Shown here piece after piece: positions 29,903-38,622 of a DNA stretch of 64,000 nt (positions are counted from its first letter, which is position 1; every line of letters begins with the position of its first letter). Position numbers and translations under genes: made by a program. The stretch comes from Bryobacteraceae bacterium (lineage in GTDB: Bacteria > Acidobacteriota > Terriglobia > Bryobacterales > Bryobacteraceae), in contig JAHCHE010000037.1 in NCBI GenBank assembly GCA_026129905.1, forward strand, positions 1 through 64,000. Direction: 5' to 3'. The notes under the pieces were generated by a model. The model was not told where the DNA came from, made no database searches, and was given only the letters and a program-made list of their open reading frames with translations.

Positions 29903-30787
29903 CTACCGCCGCTTCTCGCCCAACACCCGGTCCATAAACTCGAACAGCGCTTTCGTCGCCGGGTCCCCGGCGAGGCCAAGGTCCCGGTCCAGTTTCACGT
30001 GGTCGGTCCCTTCGGCGCCGAACAGCGTGGCTGGAATGCCCGCCTGGTCGAGCGCCGCCCACAGCCGGTAGGCCTGCGCCGTGGTGTCCGTGTGGTCGGC
30101 CACGTGAAGTAGCAGGAACGGCGGAATGCCCCGGTTCGGCGCAACGTGATTCACAGCCGAATACTCGCGTTGCCGCGCGAGGTCGCCGAATTTCTCCGGA
30201 TGCCCCATCTTCGGAGGCGGCTGTTGAAGGCTTTTGCGGCGGGCGGTTGCCGTGGCCACCTGCAGCGGCACGTCGTACGTGTCTCCATCCACCGGAACGC
30301 ATCCCTTGATGCGGGTCCGCGGAACGCCCACGGCCTCGACGTAGCGGCTGTCCGCGCACAGCAGCGCGGCAAGCTGCGCCCCGGCCGAGTGCCCCATCAG
30401 AAGGATCCGGCTCGGATCGCCACCGTAACGCCCGATGTTCGCATGCACCCAACCCACCGCCTTGGCGACGTCGCGCACAATGTCGCCCATTTTCACATCG
30501 GGGACAAAACGGTAGTTCACGGGGACGAAAACGAAACCCTTCTCGACGAACGCCGCCGGCTTGTGTTCCATTTCGTTCTTGCTGCCCCGCATCCAGCCGC
30601 CGCCATGCACCCACACCACGACGGGCCGGTTCTTTCCGTCTGTCGGCGCGTACACATCCAGCAGGTGACGTTCGTTCTTCGGCTCGGCGTACGCAATGTC
30701 ACGCTCCACGCGCGGCGCCGTCTGGGCCGGCGCATTGGCGGCTGTGATGGCGGTCCAGGAGACGAGTAGGAGAGAGAGACGGTTCAT
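29903..30787 (-). CDS. Secreted alpha/beta-hydrolase (esterase/lipase, BD-FAE-like)
   Basis: This 294-residue hydrolase has a short signal peptide (LSLLLVSWTAITAANA). Its oxyanion motif is VVVWVHGGGWMRG (residues 56-68) and the nucleophile elbow is LMGHSAGAQLA (S134). GTDHVKLDRDLG near the C-terminus supplies the likely catalytic His. The LLDVYAP start of the fold and HGGGW are typical of the carboxylesterase/arylformamidase-like group. ATG 30787 is preferred over an upstream start at 30823 because AAGGGGC precedes it and the signal peptide then begins correctly. A -10-like TATGAT lies about 30 bp upstream. The gene is convergent with the response-regulator gene. Confidence 0.88.
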   Translation of the reverse strand: MNRLSLLLVSWTAITAANAPAQTAPRVERDIAYAEPKNERHLLDVYAPTDGKNRPVVVWVHGGGWMRGSKNEMEHKPAAFVEKGFVFVPVNYRFVPDVKMGDIVRDVAKAVGWVHANIGRYGGDPSRILLMGHSAGAQLAALLCADSRYVEAVGVPRTRIKGCVPVDGDTYDVPLQVATATARRKSLQQPPPKMGHPEKFGDLARQREYSAVNHVAPNRGIPPFLLLHVADHTDTTAQAYRLWAALDQAGIPATLFGAEGTDHVKLDRDLGLAGDPATKALFEFMDRVLGEKRR

Positions 30788-30857
30788 TCGATCAGCCCCT
30801 TTGCGATGCTGTTCATCATACAAGAGTCGGAGGACGCGTAAGCGCCCCGGCGCCGCC

Positions 30858-31736
30858 TCATCCGATCTTCATCACGCGCGTCGCATTCGCGAAGAGGATT
30901 TTACGGCGCGCCGCGGGATCGTCCACCAGCTTTCGCACCAGCGCCAGTTGTTGCGAGCCGCTGCATTTGTCGCCTTCCCCCACGCGATCGTCGCAGTCGC
31001 TGCCGTAGAGGAGCTTGTCCTGGTGGCGGTAGAGGAACGCGCGGGCGTGCTCCTCGTCGCGGCGCATGGCGTTGAGGCCGGAGCCCGCCGACAAGTCGCC
31101 GTATATGTTCGGATAGTCGGCCAGCAAACGGTCGGTGATTCCGCCCGGCGTCACCTTTCCCTTCGGGTACAGCTCGGCTTGATCGAGCTTCTTGTCGATG
31201 TTGCCCCACCAGGTTTGCGCATGGCCGATGAAGTTCACCCGCGGGTATTTCTCCAGCATCTTGTGGAACCGCTCGATGCGCGTGTTGTACGTCTCGTGCT
31301 GAAAGTGCATCAGCACCGGAACGCCGTACTCGGCCGCCAGCGCGAACAGCGCCTGCATCTCGCGCGAATCGCAATCCACCCGGAACTTCTGCTCGCCGAT
31401 GCCGATGGCGCCGCGCTTCAGGTACGACTCGATGACCCGTCGCGTTTCCGGCAAATCCGGCAACTCGTTGGCGAACCAGGCGAACTCGCCGGGATAGCGC
31501 CGCGACAACGCCATCACCGTATCGTTGCCGCCGGCCTTCGCGTCCAGTCCGTACTTCGATCCCGCCGGCAGCAGGACCGTCTTGGCGATGCCCATCCGCC
31601 GTTGATGCGCCACAAGGTCTTCGTCGCTCCGGCCTGCGTAGTTGGTGTGCTGGTGGATGTCGATGACTGCCTCGTCGGCCCCAAGCGCGCTCGTGGCGGC
31701 CGCCGCCAGGAAACCGCGCCGGCTGATTTCTCGCAT
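30858..31736 (-). CDS. Tat-exported amidohydrolase-2 family protein
   Basis: This 292-residue metal-dependent hydrolase carries a twin-arginine leader (ISRRGFLAAAATSALG). The TIM-barrel start VIDIHQHTNYAGRSDEDLV follows, then FHYETYN-like MHFQHETYNTRIERF, NFIGHAQTWWGN and KLLYGSDCDDR (metal-binding Asp). It resembles the protein at 15135 in fold but is not a close paralogue. AAGGAG lies 6 nt before the ATG, and a GC-rich hairpin (31747-31766) abuts that ribosome-binding site. It may be co-transcribed with the MFS gene 79 bp upstream. The substrate is unknown. Confidence 0.9.
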   Translation of the reverse strand: MREISRRGFLAAAATSALGADEAVIDIHQHTNYAGRSDEDLVAHQRRMGIAKTVLLPAGSKYGLDAKAGGNDTVMALSRRYPGEFAWFANELPDLPETRRVIESYLKRGAIGIGEQKFRVDCDSREMQALFALAAEYGVPVLMHFQHETYNTRIERFHKMLEKYPRVNFIGHAQTWWGNIDKKLDQAELYPKGKVTPGGITDRLLADYPNIYGDLSAGSGLNAMRRDEEHARAFLYRHQDKLLYGSDCDDRVGEGDKCSGSQQLALVRKLVDDPAARRKILFANATRVMKIG

Positions 31737-31746
31737 GTTGCTCCTT

Positions 31747-31766
31747 CGCGGGATTTCGAACCCGCG
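31747..31766 (-). other. GC hairpin adjoining the ribosome-binding site of the amidohydrolase
   Basis: CGCGGG and CCCGCG pair around an 8-nt loop immediately 5' of the AAGGAG ribosome-binding site, between the MFS stop and the amidohydrolase start. It could terminate MFS transcription or modulate translation. The loop (TTCGAAAT on the minus strand) looks like a tRNA T-arm by chance. Confidence 0.35.
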
Positions 31767-31814
31767 CGTTTTCCTCGCATTCTACACGGACGCCGGGGCG
31801 CAGGGGCGGCGCTG

Positions 31815-33128
31815 TCAGTTCTGCGGCGGCTGTTGTAGCGAGGAGGCGTTGTGTACGCCCTGCAACTCGGGAAGGATTCCCAGCTCCGCGTATCGAGGCC
31901 TGACCGCGGCGCGGATCGCCGGCAACCGCCGCGCGAACCAGATGGCTCCACCGATGCAGGCCGCGCCGCCGATCACCAGCGTCCGCGGAGCGCCGATGCG
32001 AGCCGTCAACCCTCCGGCGAACAGGCTTCCGAACGGGACCATGCCCTGAAAGGCCATTGCATAGTAGGCCATCACGCGCCCGCGTTTCTCGTCGTCGACG
32101 ATGGTCTGGAGAATCGTGTTGCCGGAGGCCATCTGCTGCATCATGCCGAAGCCGGCGAATGGAAGCAGCAGCAGCGCCAGCCAGAGCCACTGCGACAGCG
32201 CGAAACAGATCAGCGCCGTCCCGAACATCGCCGTCGCCACCACGATACGCCGGCCCAGCCCCACCACGGAGCGGCGCATCGCCAATGAAAGCGCCCCCAC
32301 GAGCGCCCCCGCGCCGGAAGCCGACATCAGGAAGCCGAGCGTGTACGGCCCGCCTCCAAAGACTTCGGAAGCGAAGATGGGCATCAGTACCGTGTACGGC
32401 ATGCCCACCAGGCTCACTAGCGCCAGCAGTAGCAAGATCGAGTGGATCGCCTTCGAGCCCGCGACGTAGCGCCACCCCTCGCCCAATTCCTGGAGCGCCT
32501 TCCGCCGCGTCGCGCGAGCCGGTCTCGAAACCACCCGCATCGCCAGCAACGACCCAATCACCGCTACATAACTGAAGCCGTCGAGCAAAAAGCACATCCC
32601 TTCGCCGAACGCGGCGATGATCACCCCGGCGATCGCCGGCCCGATCAACCGCGCGGCATTGACCATCGACGAGTTCAGCGCGATGGCGTTGCCGAGGTCC
32701 TCGCGGCGCTCCACCATCTGCACGACGAACGCCTGCCGCGCGGGCATGTCGAAGGCGTTGATCGCTCCCTGCGCCAGCGACAGCGCGACGATGTGCCCGA
32801 TGCGGATCGTCCCGCTCAACGCCAGCGCCGCCAGCGCGAACGACTGGAGCATCGAGAGCGCCTGCGTCGCCACCAGCGCGCGATGACGATCCCAGCGGTC
32901 CACCCAGACGCCGGACAGGGGGCCGAGAAAAAACGCCGGCGCCTGTCCGCAGAAGCCGACGATGCCCAGCAACGCCGCGGACCCGGTCAGCCGGTACACC
33001 AGCCAGCCCGTGGCGACGCGCGTGATCCACGTGCCTGTCAGCGAGATGCTTTGCCCCCCGAAAAAGAGCCGGTAGTTGCGGGAGCGCAGGGCGCGCGCGG
33101 CTAACCCTATGCTGACCATACCTTTCAT
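31815..33128 (-). CDS. MFS transporter (MFS_3 / enterobactin-exporter-like)
   Basis: This 437-residue, 12-helix major-facilitator protein begins GMVSIGLAARALRSRNYRLFFGGQSISLTGTW, the hallmark N-terminus of the MFS_3 group. The loop 2-3 signature is SGVWVDRWDRHRALV, and NAFDMPARQAFVVQMV follows helix 4. Members export small molecules or drugs, and the substrate here is not inferable. The track start at 33137 is TTG. ATG 33128 or 33119 is more likely, but neither has a clear ribosome-binding site. The terminal repeat of a decayed IS begins 40 bp upstream, so the original promoter may have been displaced. Confidence 0.88.
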   Translation of the reverse strand: MKGMVSIGLAARALRSRNYRLFFGGQSISLTGTWITRVATGWLVYRLTGSAALLGIVGFCGQAPAFFLGPLSGVWVDRWDRHRALVATQALSMLQSFALAALALSGTIRIGHIVALSLAQGAINAFDMPARQAFVVQMVERREDLGNAIALNSSMVNAARLIGPAIAGVIIAAFGEGMCFLLDGFSYVAVIGSLLAMRVVSRPARATRRKALQELGEGWRYVAGSKAIHSILLLLALVSLVGMPYTVLMPIFASEVFGGGPYTLGFLMSASGAGALVGALSLAMRRSVVGLGRRIVVATAMFGTALICFALSQWLWLALLLLPFAGFGMMQQMASGNTILQTIVDDEKRGRVMAYYAMAFQGMVPFGSLFAGGLTARIGAPRTLVIGGAACIGGAIWFARRLPAIRAAVRPRYAELGILPELQGVHNASSLQQPPQN

Positions 33129-33167
33129 TTTGCCCAATGCGCCGGTTTCCCCCGAGCGTGCGCCTCA

Positions 33168-33188
33168 GGGTGCGCGACATGAAAGTGG
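33168..33188 (+). repeat. IS left terminal inverted repeat
   Basis: This 21-bp sequence starts GGGTGCGCGACATG and is the exact reverse complement of 34264-34284. Confidence 0.85.
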
Positions 33189-33191
33189 AAG

Positions 33192-34201
33192 TCATGCTGC
33201 CCGGCGACTCTCCCAGTAGGTCTCGAAGCGACGATTGAGATGGCAGCACCGCAGAGCGATGATAGCGTTTGCTCCGCGAACCGTCCGGAACATGCCAGAT
33301 TGCTTTAAGCGGGAACCGATTACGGTTTTGCAGCCGGCTTCGATCACGCCGGAGCCAATGAACAGGTGCTGACGGCGGAACTTCGGATAGCGCATACGCT
33401 CGGCGTTGCGCTCGAAGTAATCCGCCTCGGTGCGAGTCTTTTGCAGAACGTCGGGATTGGTGGATTGGGTGGAACGCAAGGAGAGGACCAGCTTCTCGAT
33501 CTTGCCCTTGTCAAGGAGCCGTTTCTGGTGGACGATGATCCAGGCTCGCTGCCCGGCTGGATCGTTGGGGTACAGTCTTGGGGCCAGGTCCCAGAGGTGC
33601 TGGCGAGCGCGATACAGATCGACGATCTGCACTGCGCCGGGAACGTGCTGGTCGGCCAGGTTCCAAATCCAGTCGGCGCCGTCGCCCATGACAACCTTCT
33701 TCTGCGCGCGACTCCAGCCCCGGTTCCAAGCTTCCAGATAGATGCGCCGGCCGAACTCTTCGGCCGTTTCGATGGCTCCGGTAGGCCCCGGTATAGGTCG
33801 TGGAATCCGGATCGCGAATGGCATAACCTTCCTCGTCCCACCCGGTCTGGGTGAACACGCATCCCAGCTTGACTTCGCGCGTGTGGGCCGGCTGGCCGTC
33901 GGCCTTGCCTTTGCGCCCCTCCGTCTCTTTCTTCACTACCGGCACTCCAGTCCCATCCATTTGCACATACCGAAACGGAATCGGCTCATCCACAATGACA
34001 GGCAGGTCCAGTTGGACGGCTTTGCGGATTTCCCCTTGTTCGCGGGCGCCTCGGTCAGCTCCGATGGCCTCCGCCGTGCGCTCCACTGATTTGGCGGTCA
34101 CCTCCAATCCGGCCAGAACCTTCATCTGCTCTCGACCGCGATCAAACGGCCCTGAGCAGATCGCTCTTTTGGGCTTGCAACTGAGGTAAAGAGCCTTTCA
34201 T
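33192..34201 (-). pseudogene. ISKra4-family transposase, internally deleted and frameshifted
   Basis: The gene starts at ATG 34201 after GGAGG with MKGSLPQLQAQKSDLLRAV and then hits a stop. Homology resumes in another frame with CSGPFDRGREQMKVLAGLEV, FRYVQMDGTGVPVVKKETEGR, HTREVKLGCVFTQTGWDEEGY and DSTTYTGA. It then breaks again at a 10-bp imperfect tandem duplication (33774-33783 / 33784-33793). The last frame encodes IETAEEFGRRIYLEAWNRGW, VMGDGADWIWNLADQHVPGA, IVDLYRARQHLW and IGSGVIEAGCKTVIGSRLKQ. The order and motifs match ISKra4-type DDE transposases. About 130 N-terminal residues are missing. It is non-functional. Confidence 0.85.
33774..33793. repeat. 10-bp imperfect tandem duplication breaking the transposase
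   Basis: Two adjacent copies (GGCTCCGGTA, GGCCCCGGTA) differ at one base. Removing either copy restores the reading frame through the conserved TYTGAIETAEEFGRR segment, so the duplication is the inactivating lesion. Confidence 0.75.
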
Positions 34202-34216
34202 CGTGGGGCCTCCTGC

Positions 34217-34230
34217 CTTAGCGTGCTAAG
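34217..34230. repeat. Palindrome CTTAGCGTGCTAAG at the transposase 5' end
   Basis: A perfect 6-bp-arm palindrome lies inside the IS just upstream of the transposase ribosome-binding site. It could be a binding site for the transposase or a leader hairpin. Confidence 0.4.
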
Positions 34231-34263
34231 ATCTGCGCCGCAAAAAAGAAATCGACGGCCACC

Positions 34264-34284
34264 CCACTTTCATGTCGCGCACCC
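34264..34284 (-). repeat. IS right terminal inverted repeat
   Basis: This is the exact reverse complement of 33168-33188. It ends 55 bp before the PfpI-like gene, so that gene's promoter is partly supplied by the IS junction. Confidence 0.85.
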
Positions 34285-34323
34285 CCTGCCGTTCCCGTAC
34301 GGCGGCGTCCGGACGCGGGTTGA

Positions 34324-34329
34324 TATGCT
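34324..34329 (+). promoter_or_regulatory. Possible -10 (TATGCT) before the PfpI-like gene
   Basis: TATGCT ends 9 nt before the ATG at 34339. No Shine-Dalgarno lies between them. The -35 region is GC-rich with no match. Confidence 0.35.
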
Positions 34330-34338
34330 GTCCCTCAT

Positions 34339-34890
34339 ATGGGGAAGAGGATTCTCGTTGTTACGGGGGACGGCGGCGAGGGGTACGAGGCTCTCTACGC
34401 GGTTCATCGCTTTCGCGAAGCGAAATGGGACGCGGTGGTGGCCGCGCCTGCCAGGCGGCGCCTCCACCTGGTGATGCACGATTTCGAGCCGGGCTGGGAC
34501 ACGTATATCGAACGGACCGGCTACGGACTGGAAGCCGATGCCGCCATTTCGGACGTATCGGCGGCCGATTTCGATGCCGTTCTCATACTCGGCGGCCGCG
34601 CGCCGGAATACCTCCGCCACGACGAGCGGCTACTCGTTCTCGTCCGTGAGTTTCACGCCGCCGGCAAGTGGGTTTTCGCGATCTGCCACGGCATTCAGGT
34701 TCTGGTGGCCGCCGGGCTTGTCAAGGGTCGCTCGGTGACCTGCTACGAGCACGTGCGCAGTGAGGTGACGCTGGCCGGCGGCAGTTACCGGACCGAACAG
34801 GCCGTGCGCGACGGCCGGATCGTCACCGCGCAGACCTGGCAGTCCCACCCCGAGTTCTACCGCGAGATCTTCAACTGCCTCCGCGATTGA
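34339..34890 (+). CDS. DJ-1/PfpI-family glutamine-amidotransferase-like protein
   Basis: This 183-residue cytoplasmic class-I GATase-fold protein has the nucleophile elbow FAICHGIQVL with C116-H117. Near the N-terminus, DGGEGYEALY supplies the conserved Glu that lowers the Cys pKa. VLILGGRAPEYLRHD matches the PfpI group. Relatives act as deglycases, glyoxalase III-like enzymes, chaperones or proteases. The C-terminus AQTWQSHPEFYREIFNCL is conserved in the PfpI-like subgroup. The gene lies 55 bp after the IS end and has a possible leaderless start. Confidence 0.88.
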   Translation: MGKRILVVTGDGGEGYEALYAVHRFREAKWDAVVAAPARRRLHLVMHDFEPGWDTYIERTGYGLEADAAISDVSAADFDAVLILGGRAPEYLRHDERLLVLVREFHAAGKWVFAICHGIQVLVAAGLVKGRSVTCYEHVRSEVTLAGGSYRTEQAVRDGRIVTAQTWQSHPEFYREIFNCLRD

Positions 34891-34898
34891 GCGTCCAT

Positions 34899-34926
34899 CG
34901 GCCTGCAGCCGTTCGGCCGCAGGCCG
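34899..34926. terminator. Inverted repeat between convergent genes (candidate bidirectional terminator)
   Basis: CGGCCTGC (34899-34906) pairs with GCAGGCCG (34919-34926) around a 12-nt loop. It sits midway between the PfpI-like stop and the stop of the convergent proline-rich gene. No T-tract follows on either side. Confidence 0.45.
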
Positions 34927-34944
34927 GCTGCCGCACGTTGGCGG

Positions 34945-36342
34945 TCAGAATTTCACCGCGGACTCGGCGGTGAACTTACGGTAATTGCGGAATTCGAGGA
35001 CGTTGCGCGTGCAGGCTACGGAATTGCTCGCGCAGCCGATATTCTCCCCGCGCGAAGGCAGTAAATAGACCTTGCCGTCGATCCGCACATAGGCGTATTC
35101 CAGAATGGACTCGGTTCTCCCGACCGGAAAATCCGGCGGCATCGCCCCCGTGCGCTGCTCGATGCGAAGCACGCAGCCCGTTTGCCGGTCGATCCACAAC
35201 GCGCCGTGGTACGCGGGGTTGTACGTGCGCTTGTCGGGCGCGACTACCACCCAGTTCGAACTCGCCTGGTCGACATTGAAATCGTAAACCAGCGCCTGGC
35301 GGGCGCCGATTGCCTCTTCACCCCGGCGCTTGAAAACCGCGGAAGTCGCTTCCGAGAGCAAGTCCTCGAGCGTGTAGGCGAAATCGCCTGTCGACCACGC
35401 CCCGCTCTGTTCCGGCCGGCTCGATGGCCTCCCTCCGACCTCGACGTTGCGGTATTCCTCCTTGCCGTCCACGTAGGCAAGTTCGGCGTTGACGATGTCC
35501 ATCAGCCGCCATTGTTTTGGACCGGACGTGCTGTAGTAACGGGAAGTGGCTTGTTGGACAATGAAATTCGGGAGCGAGGCGACGTAAGCGGCGGCGGCCT
35601 CGCGGGCCCGATCCAACACCTGGTCGTCGGAAACGGGATTCGCATCCTGGCCCGCACGCGGCGCGGGCGCGGCAGGTTCGGGCGCCGTCGGTTCCGCCAC
35701 CTCCGGTCCAGGTTCCATCGGCCCCGGTTCGGGTTCCGCCTCCTGCGCCGCCGGACCTTCCAGCGAGACGGATCGGGGTTTGCCGAGATCCTCCGGCGCA
35801 GGCGCCCGAATTTCCATGTCCCCGATGGGTCGTTCGCACGCTGCCCGCTCGGAAGGGTTGCCGCGGCGGAGCAAGACCACGCGGATGGCCGTCTCTTCGT
35901 CGTCGGGGCTGACCTGCACGGAGATCTGATCTCCGGGCCGCAGCAGCGAATCGCGAATCGGATTGCCCGGCCGATCGCGGAATTGCGTCTTCGCCAGCAG
36001 CCGGAAGCGCAGAACGTCCCGAGACCGTTGTAGCAGAAGCTCCTTTTCCCCCAATTTACGGAGGCCGCCCTCGATGGAAGCGAGCGTGATTTTCGCGGCT
36101 CCGGGCTTGTCTTTCGGCTGCCGTTTGGGGAGCTTGATCTCCGGCAGAGGGATGCCGCCCGGGAGCCGGTTTGGATAGTTGCCGGGATACTGTCCCGGTG
36201 GATATGGCGCCTGGTTCGGTGGATACTGCCCGGAAGGCGTCTGGTCCGGAGGCTGTTGCGCGGGCGCCGCCCAGGTCCAGACGAAGCCGCCGAACCAGAG
36301 CCCGGCGACCGCCGGCAGACGCCAACCGCGCGGGAATCGCAT
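34945..36342 (-). CDS. Secreted proline-rich protein of unknown function
   Basis: This 465-residue protein starts at ATG 36342, 10 nt after GGGGGAGG. The upstream in-frame TTG at 36351 is too close to that site. The signal peptide is LPAVAGLWFGGFVWTWAAPAQ. A low-complexity Pro/Gln/Tyr-rich region follows (residues about 25-70, with repeats of QYPP/QAPYPP). Next come an SH3-like stretch with RPGDQISVQVSPDDEETAI and an acidic Pro/Glu linker. The globular C-terminal half (FIVQQATSRYYSTSGP, WVVVAPDKRTYNPAYHGALWID, ILEYAYVRIDGKVYLLPSRG) is typical of acidobacterial secreted hypotheticals and resembles a LolA/outer-membrane-lipoprotein-sorting-like half-barrel. No enzyme motif was found. Confidence 0.72.
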   Translation of the reverse strand: MRFPRGWRLPAVAGLWFGGFVWTWAAPAQQPPDQTPSGQYPPNQAPYPPGQYPGNYPNRLPGGIPLPEIKLPKRQPKDKPGAAKITLASIEGGLRKLGEKELLLQRSRDVLRFRLLAKTQFRDRPGNPIRDSLLRPGDQISVQVSPDDEETAIRVVLLRRGNPSERAACERPIGDMEIRAPAPEDLGKPRSVSLEGPAAQEAEPEPGPMEPGPEVAEPTAPEPAAPAPRAGQDANPVSDDQVLDRAREAAAAYVASLPNFIVQQATSRYYSTSGPKQWRLMDIVNAELAYVDGKEEYRNVEVGGRPSSRPEQSGAWSTGDFAYTLEDLLSEATSAVFKRRGEEAIGARQALVYDFNVDQASSNWVVVAPDKRTYNPAYHGALWIDRQTGCVLRIEQRTGAMPPDFPVGRTESILEYAYVRIDGKVYLLPSRGENIGCASNSVACTRNVLEFRNYRKFTAESAVKF

Positions 36343-36474
36343 CACGGGCAAGCCTCCCCCTCAAATCAAGTATAGGGGTTCCGCCTTTGGCGAATTCGGC
36401 GAAGTGAAGCGCGCCGCCACACTGGCAACGCCATGGTTTAGAGTCAATATAGCCAAGAGGAACAGGAGCGGCGA

Positions 36475-38127
36475 ATGAGTACAAGCCCGGTGGCCGGCAA
36501 GCCGGCCGATACGTCCATGCTGGTGGACATTCCCAAACTCATCGCGGCGTATTACGTCGAACGCCCCGATCCGGCGGCGCGGGAACAGCGGGTGTCGTTC
36601 GGGACGTCCGGCCATCGTGGGTCCTCGTGGGAACGGTCGTTCAATGAGGCGCATATTCTGGCGGTAACGCAGGCCATTTGCGACTACCGCAAGCGCGAGG
36701 GCGTGGATGGTCCGCTCTTCATCGGATTCGACACGCACGCCCTGTCGTGGCCGGCGTTCGCCACCGCGCTCGAGACTCTGGCCGCCAACGGCGTCGAGAC
36801 GATGATCTCCAAACGCCATGAGCCGACGCCGACTCCGGCAATCTCTCACGCCATCCTTACGTATAACCGGACCCGGGATCGAGGACTGGCGGACGGCATC
36901 GTGATCACGCCGTCCCACAATCCTCCTTCCGACGGCGGCTTCAAGTACAATCCTCCGACCGGCGGCCCGGCCGCCTCCGAGATCACGCGGGCGATCGAGG
37001 AGCGCGCGAACGCTCTGTTGGAAACGGGGCTGCGCGAAGTGCGCCGTTCGCCCTTCACGCAGGCTCTCCGCGCTTCGACGACGCATGCCCACGACTATGT
37101 GAACGGCTACGTCGCCGACCTTGGCAACGTACTCGACATGGACGCTGTCCGCGCCGCCGGTCTGAAACTCGGCGTGGATCCGCTGGGCGGGGCAGGCGTC
37201 CACTACTGGAGTCCCATTGCGGACCGCTACGGCCTGAACCTGACGCTCGTGAATTCCGAGATCGACTACACGTTCCGGTTCATGACCGTGGACTGGGACG
37301 GCAAGATACGCATGGATCCTTCCTCCTCGTACGCGATGCAAAGCCTGATCGGCTTGAAGGACCGGTTCGACGTCGCGTTCGCTTGCGATACCGATCACGA
37401 CCGGCACGGGATCGTCACCAGGAGCGGCGGGTTGATGCAGCCCAACCATTACCTGGCGGTTTGCATCCACTACCTGTACTCGCGCCGGCGGAACTGGAGC
37501 GAGAGCGCGGCCGTCGGAAAGACGGTGGTCAGCAGCGGCATGATCGATCGCGTCGCGGCGGACCTGGGCCGCCGCCTGCACGAAGTGCCGGTGGGATTCA
37601 AGTTCTTTGTCGAAGGCCTGATCGACGGCAGGCTCGGATTCGTTGGCGAAGAGAGCGCGGGAGCATCCTTCCTGCGGCGCGACGGCGCCGTATGGACCAC
37701 CGACAAGGATGGCGTGATCGCCGCTCTCCTGGCGGCGGAGATCACGGCGGTAACCGGCAAGGACCCCAGCGAAACCTATGTCGCGCTGACGCGGAAGTTC
37801 GGCGATCCCGCGTATGAACGTACAGACGCGCCGGCGACCCCGGAGCAGAAGAAAGCTCTCCAAAGCCTCTCGCCGGAAAGCGTCCGCTCTTCCGACCTCG
37901 CCGGCGAACCGATCCGGACCGTGCTGACGCGCGCTCCCGGCGACGGGAATCCGATCGGCGGCGTGAAGGTGATCGCGGAAAACGGCTGGTTCGCCGCCCG
38001 CCCCTCCGGCACCGAGGACATTTACAAGATCTACGCCGAAAGCTTTCGCGGCCGGGAGCACCTGCGCCGCATCCAGGAAGAAGCCCGAAGCATCGTCACG
38101 GCAGCGTTGAACGCCGTCCGGGCTTGA
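36475..38127 (+). CDS. pgm: Phosphoglucomutase (alpha-D-glucose-phosphate type)
   Basis: This 550-residue enzyme interconverts glucose 1-phosphate and glucose 6-phosphate. It has the bacterial Pgm start [20 protein letters not shown], the active-site serine loop [20 protein letters not shown], the metal-binding loop [13 protein letters not shown] (DxDxD), the sugar-binding loop [13 protein letters not shown] and the phosphate-binding C-terminal [16 protein letters not shown]. Length is normal (about 546 in relatives). ATG 36475 follows AGGAG. The gene is monocistronic, between two minus-strand genes for secreted proteins, and supplies precursors for glycogen or cell-wall glycans. Confidence 0.96.
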   Translation: MSTSPVAGKPADTSMLVDIPKLIAAYYVERPDPAAREQRVSFGTSGHRGSSWERSFNEAHILAVTQAICDYRKREGVDGPLFIGFDTHALSWPAFATALETLAANGVETMISKRHEPTPTPAISHAILTYNRTRDRGLADGIVITPSHNPPSDGGFKYNPPTGGPAASEITRAIEERANALLETGLREVRRSPFTQALRASTTHAHDYVNGYVADLGNVLDMDAVRAAGLKLGVDPLGGAGVHYWSPIADRYGLNLTLVNSEIDYTFRFMTVDWDGKIRMDPSSSYAMQSLIGLKDRFDVAFACDTDHDRHGIVTRSGGLMQPNHYLAVCIHYLYSRRRNWSESAAVGKTVVSSGMIDRVAADLGRRLHEVPVGFKFFVEGLIDGRLGFVGEESAGASFLRRDGAVWTTDKDGVIAALLAAEITAVTGKDPSETYVALTRKFGDPAYERTDAPATPEQKKALQSLSPESVRSSDLAGEPIRTVLTRAPGDGNPIGGVKVIAENGWFAARPSGTEDIYKIYAESFRGREHLRRIQEEARSIVTAALNAVRA

Positions 38128-38176
38128 CGGGCGCGCCGCTCGGCGCAGGGTCCTCGAGGCTGCAAAACGCCGGGCG

Positions 38177-38569
38177 TTAGTGCCGTTTCGCCGTGAAGGG
38201 GATGGGGCCGAAGTTGCTCCCTTCGCGGATCTGCTTGCCCTTCAGGACGTCGCCTTCCACGACGCCTTCCCACGTGATCTGGACTTCGCCGCCGCGTCCA
38301 CGGCCCATCGTGTTGAACGAGAACTTGTCTCCGTCGAGCTTCCCGTTCTGGATTTCGGAAGTCCGTTCGCCGCGCGGGGTCTCCGTCGTCACGGAGCCGG
38401 TGACTCGATCGCCCGAGCTGCGCAGATCGAAGGTCACCTTCATCGTGAACTCCTGGCCTCCTCGGTCGACCTTGAGTTCCGACAACCACTTGCCGTCAAT
38501 TCCGGCGCCGGTGGCGGATATCGCTGCCGCGGCGGCCAGCGCGATTAGAATGAAACAGGTTCTCACCAT
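38177..38569 (-). CDS. Small secreted protein, beta-rich, unknown function
   Basis: This 130-residue protein has a signal peptide (TCFILIALAAAAAISATGA). The mature part is a single repetitive beta-domain (IDGKWLSELKVDRGGQEFTM, TFDLRSSGDRVTGSVTTETP, IQNGKLDGDKFSFNTMGRGRGGE, ITWEGVVEGDVLKGKQIREG). This alternating G-D/K pattern is common in small acidobacterial periplasmic proteins. AGAGGATC precedes the ATG. No catalytic residues are evident. The gene is convergent with pgm. Confidence 0.75.
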   Translation of the reverse strand: MVRTCFILIALAAAAAISATGAGIDGKWLSELKVDRGGQEFTMKVTFDLRSSGDRVTGSVTTETPRGERTSEIQNGKLDGDKFSFNTMGRGRGGEVQITWEGVVEGDVLKGKQIREGSNFGPIPFTAKRH

Positions 38570-38622
38570 GCTGATCCTCTGCTCGTAGCTATGACGGCGG
38601 CAGGCAGTCGGCGGGTTACTCC

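Larger units (their letters stand above)
33168..34284. mobile_element. Decayed ISKra4-like insertion sequence, 1117 bp, perfect 21-bp ends
   Basis: Perfect 21-bp inverted repeats lie at 33168-33188 and 34264-34284 (outer end GGGTGCGCGACATG, then AAAGTGG). Between them is a single minus-strand ISKra4-type transposase that is internally deleted and frameshifted. No target-site duplication is recognisable in the flanks (left ...GCGCCTCA, right CCTGCCG...). The element separates the MFS gene from the PfpI-like gene. Confidence 0.82.

Noticed and set aside
31747-31766. Hairpin with TTCGAAAT loop looks like a tRNA T-arm
   Set aside because: No D-arm, anticodon arm or acceptor pairing can be built from the flanks. 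It is kept only as a hairpin next to a ribosome-binding site.
30901-33249. 782-codon minus-strand frame spanning the amidohydrolase and MFS genes
   Set aside because: It is in a different frame from both recognisable proteins and is Arg/Gly-rich without motifs.
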